The notes under the pieces are model-generated. The model had not been told where the DNA came from and did not search any database. It worked only from the letters and a program-made list of their open reading frames with translations. Shown here in pieces: positions 59,001-64,000 of a DNA stretch of 64,000 nt. The stretch spans positions 2,542,001 to 2,606,000 of the forward strand of contig NC_089187.1 in NCBI RefSeq assembly GCF_947507565.1, given 5' to 3'. Source of the stretch: Oscarella lobularis. Lineage: Eukaryota; Porifera; Homoscleromorpha; Homosclerophorida; Oscarellidae. Numbering within the stretch: position 1 is the first letter of the stretch; the number at the start of each line of letters is the position of its first letter. The translations under genes and the position numbers were made by a program.

Positions 59001-60550
59001 TCCAAAAGTCGAATGTCAGTAAAAATCACTCGACCCTAATATGGTCCAATCAAAAGTCGTCCTTATCCCCTCTACGTTAATTGCTTACATCTCGCGCTTC
59101 TTCTCGTATTGACAAGTCACCAGTGATTACCTGCGTACGAACTTTGTCGCCGCCCAGATCAACTCTAGACGATTCTAACTGATTGTTCTTAGCTGTGAAT
59201 GCTTTCAAGACGACCCCTAGGAAATAGATATAATCTATTGACAGCAACTGAGGAGCATGAGGCCTCTATTGAAAAAAAACTAATTATGATACAAGGGCAA
59301 CCTCAGATGGAGGGCCGTCTACAATTAAATGCATCCGGGCCAAAAAGGGAGGAGTGGGGGGGAGGAGGCTATAAACCATCAGCTAATGACTCATTTATAA
59401 ATACTGAAAACATGATGAGGAAAGGGAGCTTGGCCTAACCGTTTAATTTTCTTGGCACAGTGACATCAACGTTGGCAAAGGCGTCGTTTCCGCACGTTGT
59501 TTCATTGCAAATCTTTAGAGTTTGATTGTCATAGGGATCCTTGTACATTATCACTAATTGAATTGGAGGCAAAGGCGTGTTTGTCGCAATCGTCTTGGGA
59601 AACGCATTGGGCACGGGATCGACCAATGACAAATGGTGCCCTTTGTCTACAAACGAAATAATTGAAAAAATAAATAAATATTGATTATGCATAGCATACT
59701 GGTTATGTAAACTTTATTCGTATAAACTTTGTTGTGATCATGTTCTACGTGCTCGCTTCCGTAAACTTCAAATTTGAGCTGACGACCATTCAAATCGGGC
59801 ATATTCACGTGACCAAGAAACTCAAAACTGGAGAAAAAATTACAAGGGGATTCTAATTTATTTTATTATGCACATACGTTGCTACACCCCTGACAGCTGT
59901 CCTCTTAACAAATCCATTCGGATATTCTGAATTGACGTCACATACTCTTACGGCACCAGTGTAGCGACAATCAGTCTCCAAAGCGGACAGGCAAACATTA
60001 TGAAACCTAAAAGTATTGAAAAATATTAGAGACAGTGAGAGTGAGTTCTTCTCGTGCCACGCCCACGCACGAGCATAGTTTTCCGCCTTCCGCCGCCCAT
60101 ATGTCGTCTATCGTAACATTTGAAGATGACGCAATGATCTCCAAAGTCGAGCACGGTCCATCGGAAATGCGTTCTCCAGATCTCAAAAGTTCGACGGCTA
60201 TAGAGCCAAGCATGAAGCCGTCAACAGGAACATTATAGTATCCTAAATAATGATCATGTGTCAAAGTGAACACGCCCCTTTCCTTCTGGGCCCCCATTAG
60301 TGTTCTTACTCAAACGACTTAGCATGAGTCGTTCCAGGCGATCGTTCTGGTATTTTTCGCTTGCGCTCGTCGCATTGGCGCGTCGCAAAGCGTTTATCGA
60401 GGCGAGAGTCTCTTCCCGATTGGGTGGCGAGAGATCTTCAACGATTCGCAGTTCGATGTCGTCGCATTTGTCGTCGTGGCTATGAACGGAATCGACTCGC
60501 GCAAGGAACGAGACGAGAAATAATGCGACGATCGCGCAACGGGCTTTCAT
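53004..60550 (-). CDS. Receptor guanylate cyclase with EGF-like and beta-sandwich ectodomain
   Basis: A large gene of about 25 exons. It starts with a signal peptide ([15 protein letters not shown], 60550). Several beta-sandwich-like segments follow (60242 to about 58650, e.g. [30 protein letters not shown]). Next comes an ANF-receptor-type ligand-binding domain (58205 to about 56750, [12 protein letters not shown]), a Cys-rich/EGF region ([21 protein letters not shown]...[12 protein letters not shown]) and a TM helix ([17 protein letters not shown]). Inside the cell are a kinase-homology domain with HGRL in place of HRD (pseudokinase, as usual for this family), a dimerisation coiled coil, and a cyclase domain ([42 protein letters not shown]). 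Both metal-binding Asp are present. The residue normally Glu just before TIGDAY, which sets GTP specificity, is Gly (KLGTIGDAY). Making cGMP is the family role. Confidence 0.85.
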
Positions 60551-60747
60551 GACGAGAAAATCGAATTAGAAGCCGTTCGCTATGTCGCGCGGGTGATGTC
60601 GAATTGATTCGGTTAGAGGCGATGAGTTTAGGGCTCGCTTTCGATGCTTCTTCGCGATGTCAACACCTTCCGTCGTTCGGACAAAGGAATTCCCAAACAA
60701 TGACACGCGCGTTAGCGACGGATTACATTTAATTTTATTCTTATTTT

Positions 60748-61802
60748 TTACTGTTTCCATACGCTGAAATTTGGCTTGTCTTTTTGTTGTTGGGAGGTTC
60801 CACTTGATAGACTACCTCTTCCTCTATCTGAGGGATCAGCAAGAACGTCTCCATCATTTACACCTAATAATAAAATTTTCATGTGTCTATCACATTCTTT
60901 CCTATAAATTCACTTTGAAACGACGTTCTTTCTACACCGTAGGCCGACTGGAGACTAGGAAAATTTCCCACTTGGCCCTAATAAAATAAAGACAGAAAGC
61001 TTCCTTACAAAATTGAGATGATCGATGCTCTAATCTTACCTTTCGTATTATTCCCATTTCAATGAGCGCTCTTTTGCTCGTTCGTGGACATCCAGCCGCT
61101 GCAAAGTGAGACCAAATCATATCCGAAGCAGATGCAAAGTCTTTTGCTGTTCTAACACGTAAAAATAGACGATGACGTCATAAACGAAGTGGAAGTCTAA
61201 CCTGCCCTCAGAATCGGAATATCCCATTTGGCGCCCCTTTCAATCAAGAACATGATTATCTAAGAAATCTGAATTCCGCTGTATTGCAATGTAATTATAC
61301 CTAGTCATGTTACTTTTCCGTGTTCTTGAAACGCTGCTGCGTGTAGGGGAGTCCAAAGAGTCTTTTTATTCTGGGCATTTACACCTGAAAACCCGACGGA
61401 TCATTCAGTTGGTTTGCTCACTCTACGTGGGTCGGCTTACTTATTCCCTTTTCCACTAACGTCCTAACGACGTCATAAAATCCCCAGAAAGTAGCTGTGT
61501 ACGTAAACTGATGAGAAGTCACATCTATCTAGATCTACTACTCTAGGTACCTACCTACGTACAACTGGCTCTGCCCTGTTGCATTTGCCTCGTCAACGTC
61601 AACATCTTCCTTGAGAAATTTCTCCACAAGCTATAGCCGGTGAAAACGTTTGTTGATAGTTACTAATCTAGTCTCCCTTACAACGGCCACTCGCCTTCAT
61701 ATCGCCCTTCTGAGCGACAGTGGACAGGTCCCTTGATCTCGCTTTCATCCCTCCCAGACTCTCTCTCAGGTTCAAAGCCGTTGCTTCGAATCTCTTTTCC
61801 AT
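60748..61802 (-). CDS. Small ankyrin-repeat protein, unrecognised
   Basis: Eight exons agree in phase, 212 residues. It begins MEKRFEATALNLRESLGGMK. Three ankyrin-type repeats follow: QKGDMKLVEKFLKEDVDVDE, ATFWGFYDVVRTLVEKGISV, and TPLHAAAFQEHGKxxMIIMFLIERG. Then come AKDFASASDMIWSHFAAAGC and a Ser/Gln-rich tail ending FSVWKQ. Intron 1 uses a GC donor (GATATGAAG|gcgagt); every nearby GT puts the next exon out of frame. There is no signal peptide or TM helix, so a soluble adaptor is likely. It is divergent from FBXL4 with 75 bp between start codons. Confidence 0.78.
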
Positions 61803-61877
61803 ATCCCACGACGTGCGCTAGATGTGATTATCTTTTCTTTCCCTCCTCCACCCACCTCCTCCACCCGGGCCTGGACG
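61803..61877. promoter_or_regulatory. 75-bp divergent promoter region (ankyrin gene / FBXL4)
   Basis: The start codons of the two divergent genes are 75 bp apart. The interval has a CCTCCACCC-rich tract on the plus strand (61845-61866), a possible SP/KLF-type element. No TATA box is seen. Confidence 0.5.
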
Positions 61878-64000
61878 ATGTCAATACAACAAGTCGCCGA
61901 GAGAGTGATCAATTTCTCGAGCCAATACGGTCGCGACGGATCAAACGCGTATGTGGCGGCTAACTTGGCCGGCCAAGCGTCCAAGTTTCCCGAGTACGGA
62001 GACTTTATGGAAGCCTTCGTGTTGGTAAGGAACGCCCCACCCAAATTTGTTACAACTCTAAATTACCGCTGGCCGTCTAACCTTTGCTCGTTTCTTCCAG
62101 AGGACGTATGGTCCTTGGTGGAAGATTGCGCCGTCTGCATCGACGCCGTTGAAATCGCGTCGCCCGGAGGCGTTTATTAGTCAGGACTTTGTTGGTATGC
62201 GCGCTCGAAAGGTTTCCGCGCGTGCACGTTCCAATGCACGACGCTTAGCTGCATGTTAACTGTGGAAGGGCCCGCGAGGGAGCTTGTACCGGCCGGCATG
62301 CATTAATTAATTATTTTGCACCTAGAACTCGAATTTCCGACACCGGTATTTCCGTCGAAAGTTGACATCATCGAGACGTACAATCCGGGCGCTGTCGTGC
62401 GAGTGTTGGCGTGCAACGCAAGTGTCGATTCAGGCGCAGCGTCTGGAGAAATAAAGTAAGAGAATAAGGAGAGGACGGCCTACTTTTTTTTTGACACGTT
62501 TTGTGCAGGTGGGTTACGCTTTGGGCGGGTCCGCCGCAGCAGGATGAAATTCCTAGGAAGTCGCGCATCTTTTCTCCGCCAATCAAAAAAATTGATTTCC
62601 CTACCAAGTGAGAAATTACGGAGCTGGACATTTGTTTTGAAGGTGTATACGTTAATTGTAGTTTACTGAGGCTCGAATTTAATCACGAGGGCCTTGACTA
62701 CTACGCTGAGCTCGATGCTGTTGAACTGTACGGAACAAAGCCTAGCGCAGGTATTTATATTACAGACAAAATCGTTCTCTTACTTACAGTCACCGGCGTA
62801 TTTTAGAAACTTCTCGTGAAAATCGAGCTTTAGGTTTTCAAATGGAACGAACGGTCAAATTGCTCAAGCAGCTCTCGCTGACCGAGTACACGCCATCTGA
62901 AGAATGGTCCGGAGATTTTGGCTATTTTGGAATGCTGCCTGTAAGTCTAACCAGAAACCAGAATAGAAAATTAATTAAACTACACACGTGCTTTCAGGAC
63001 GAGGTAATTCAGATTATTATAAGTTATCTGGATACGAGAAGCCTATGCCGAGCGGCCCAAACGTGCAGGTAAACAGGAAAGATTTTAATTATTTAACTAC
63101 TGATTTTTGGTAGCCTTCTCTTTCGTCATTGCTATGATGCCTCTCTTTACACCGAACTTGATCTCAAGCCTTATTGGAACACAGTACCTACCTAAGTATC
63201 GTTTCTCACTATTATTTTGATTTTCCTTCTCTTTGCTATATAGGTGGATGATTGCACGTTGAAGGGCATGCAAACGCGCTGCTCTCGCCTTACAAAGCTT
63301 AGCCTCTCGTGGACGGGTGGCTGCAAGCAGCTTACCCAGTCGGCATTCACGAGGTAGAATATAGTAGTTTGCAGAGTCCGGTGTTTGCACTCTTTAATTA
63401 ATCAAAAATAGTTTTATTGAAACGTGTGGAGCTACGTTGGTGTGCTTGCGTCTGGCTTGTTGCGACTACATAACAGCAGACGGTCTGAAGGCAATTGTAG
63501 ATGGCTGCCCTAATCTGCAGGGTACCAATAGTGTGACCTCTACTGTACTATTATATACTAATATATTGGGTCTTCTGTTCAGAACTGGATCTTCAGTCGT
63601 GTAATACACTTTCGAATTCCGCTCTGAAGCACTTGTCGAAACTAACGACTTTACAAGCACTCAATCTCTACAGGGTACCAATAGAGAACGATGCTCTAGG
63701 AGACATCGCTACGTAATGAACGCTCCTCAGTTTAATTAATTAATTAAAGAGGAGATGAATTTGAATTTTGCGTAGAAACAATAAGCAACTTCAGCACATC
63801 AATCTCGGCGGATGCAATAAAATATTCGATTTCAATCAAGCACTTTTTGATTTGACCGAAAACTGCAAGGATTTAAGAACGCTCGATCTATGGCGAGCTC
63901 GTACCACCCTAACGTCATACGGTCTCTCTCTCCTCGCTAAGAATTGCCCCAACCTCGAGGAAATCGATGTGGGCTGGGTGTAAGCTTTATACCTACCTGA
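61878..64000 (+). CDS. FBXL4: F-box and leucine-rich repeat protein 4 (3' end outside window)
   Basis: Multi-exon gene truncated by the window end. The N-terminal half carries the discoidin-like domain characteristic of FBXL4 (VINFSSQYG, NLAGQASKFPEYGDF, RTYGPWWKIAPSAS, VDIIETYNPGAVVRVLAC, FPTNLLRLEFNHEGLDYY). The F-box follows (LPDEVIQIIISYLDTRSLC), then LRRs (LQHINLGGCNKI, LRTLDLWRARTTLTSYGL, NLEEIDVGW). FBXL4 is a mitochondrial outer-membrane substrate receptor of an SCF E3 ligase that restrains mitophagy by promoting NIX/BNIP3 turnover in mammals. The start codon gives MSIQQVAERV with no long presequence. Confidence 0.93.

Overview
The window is animal nuclear DNA. It is intron-rich, introns are mostly 40-120 bp, and neighbouring genes often sit less than 100 bp apart. 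The gene content (RECK, GPR155, FBXL4, USP40, SWT1, ALG10, a 2-RRM/4-KH IGF2BP, a PACT-domain centrosomal coiled-coil protein, a receptor guanylate cyclase) is metazoan. The large CARD/Death repertoire, the compact genes and the unusual ectodomain mixtures point to an early-branching animal. A sponge, possibly a homoscleromorph, is my best guess; this is inference and not proven.

Bases 1-9200 are a recently rearranged innate-immunity-type cluster. It holds the 3' part of a nucleoside-phosphorylase/Death gene, a small Death-like gene on the minus strand, and three CARD genes that carry a membrane segment and one or two Death domains. Two broken copies of USP40 lie between them and the intact USP40 follows at 9396-15201. 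One CARD gene is split by a 662-bp TTAA-flanked element of piggyBac type, and a fragment of the minus-strand Death gene is repeated at about 5310-5475.

From 15.9 to 32.8 kb lie IGF2BP (15905-20199, +) and a roughly 3500-residue pericentrin/AKAP9-like coiled-coil protein (20675-32808, +). Two blocks of short tandem repeats have expanded inside the latter. Then come a minus-strand Ig-like secreted or membrane protein (33105-33920), single-exon ALG10 (34556-35956, -), a 2-kb gene-poor stretch with a 58-bp minisatellite, and single-exon SWT1 (38077-39186, +).

From 39.2 to 51.0 kb are four tightly packed minus-strand genes. They are a RECK with no Kazal domains, an ankyrin-coiled coil-PINK1-like kinase fusion, a type I membrane protein made of two Cys-rich modules, and GPR155. 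GPR155 is divergent from a plus-strand LamG/glycosyltransferase-like gene (51118-52717). A long receptor guanylate cyclase with EGF-like and beta-sandwich ectodomains follows (53004-60550, -), then a small ankyrin protein (60748-61802, -), divergent from FBXL4 (61878 to the window end, +, truncated).

A recurring feature is the use of GC-AG introns. Six are supported jointly by reading frame and homology, three of them in RECK, and most contain no usable GT donor at all. Exon boundaries below were read by hand from splice consensus, phase and family similarity; no alignment or transcript data were available.
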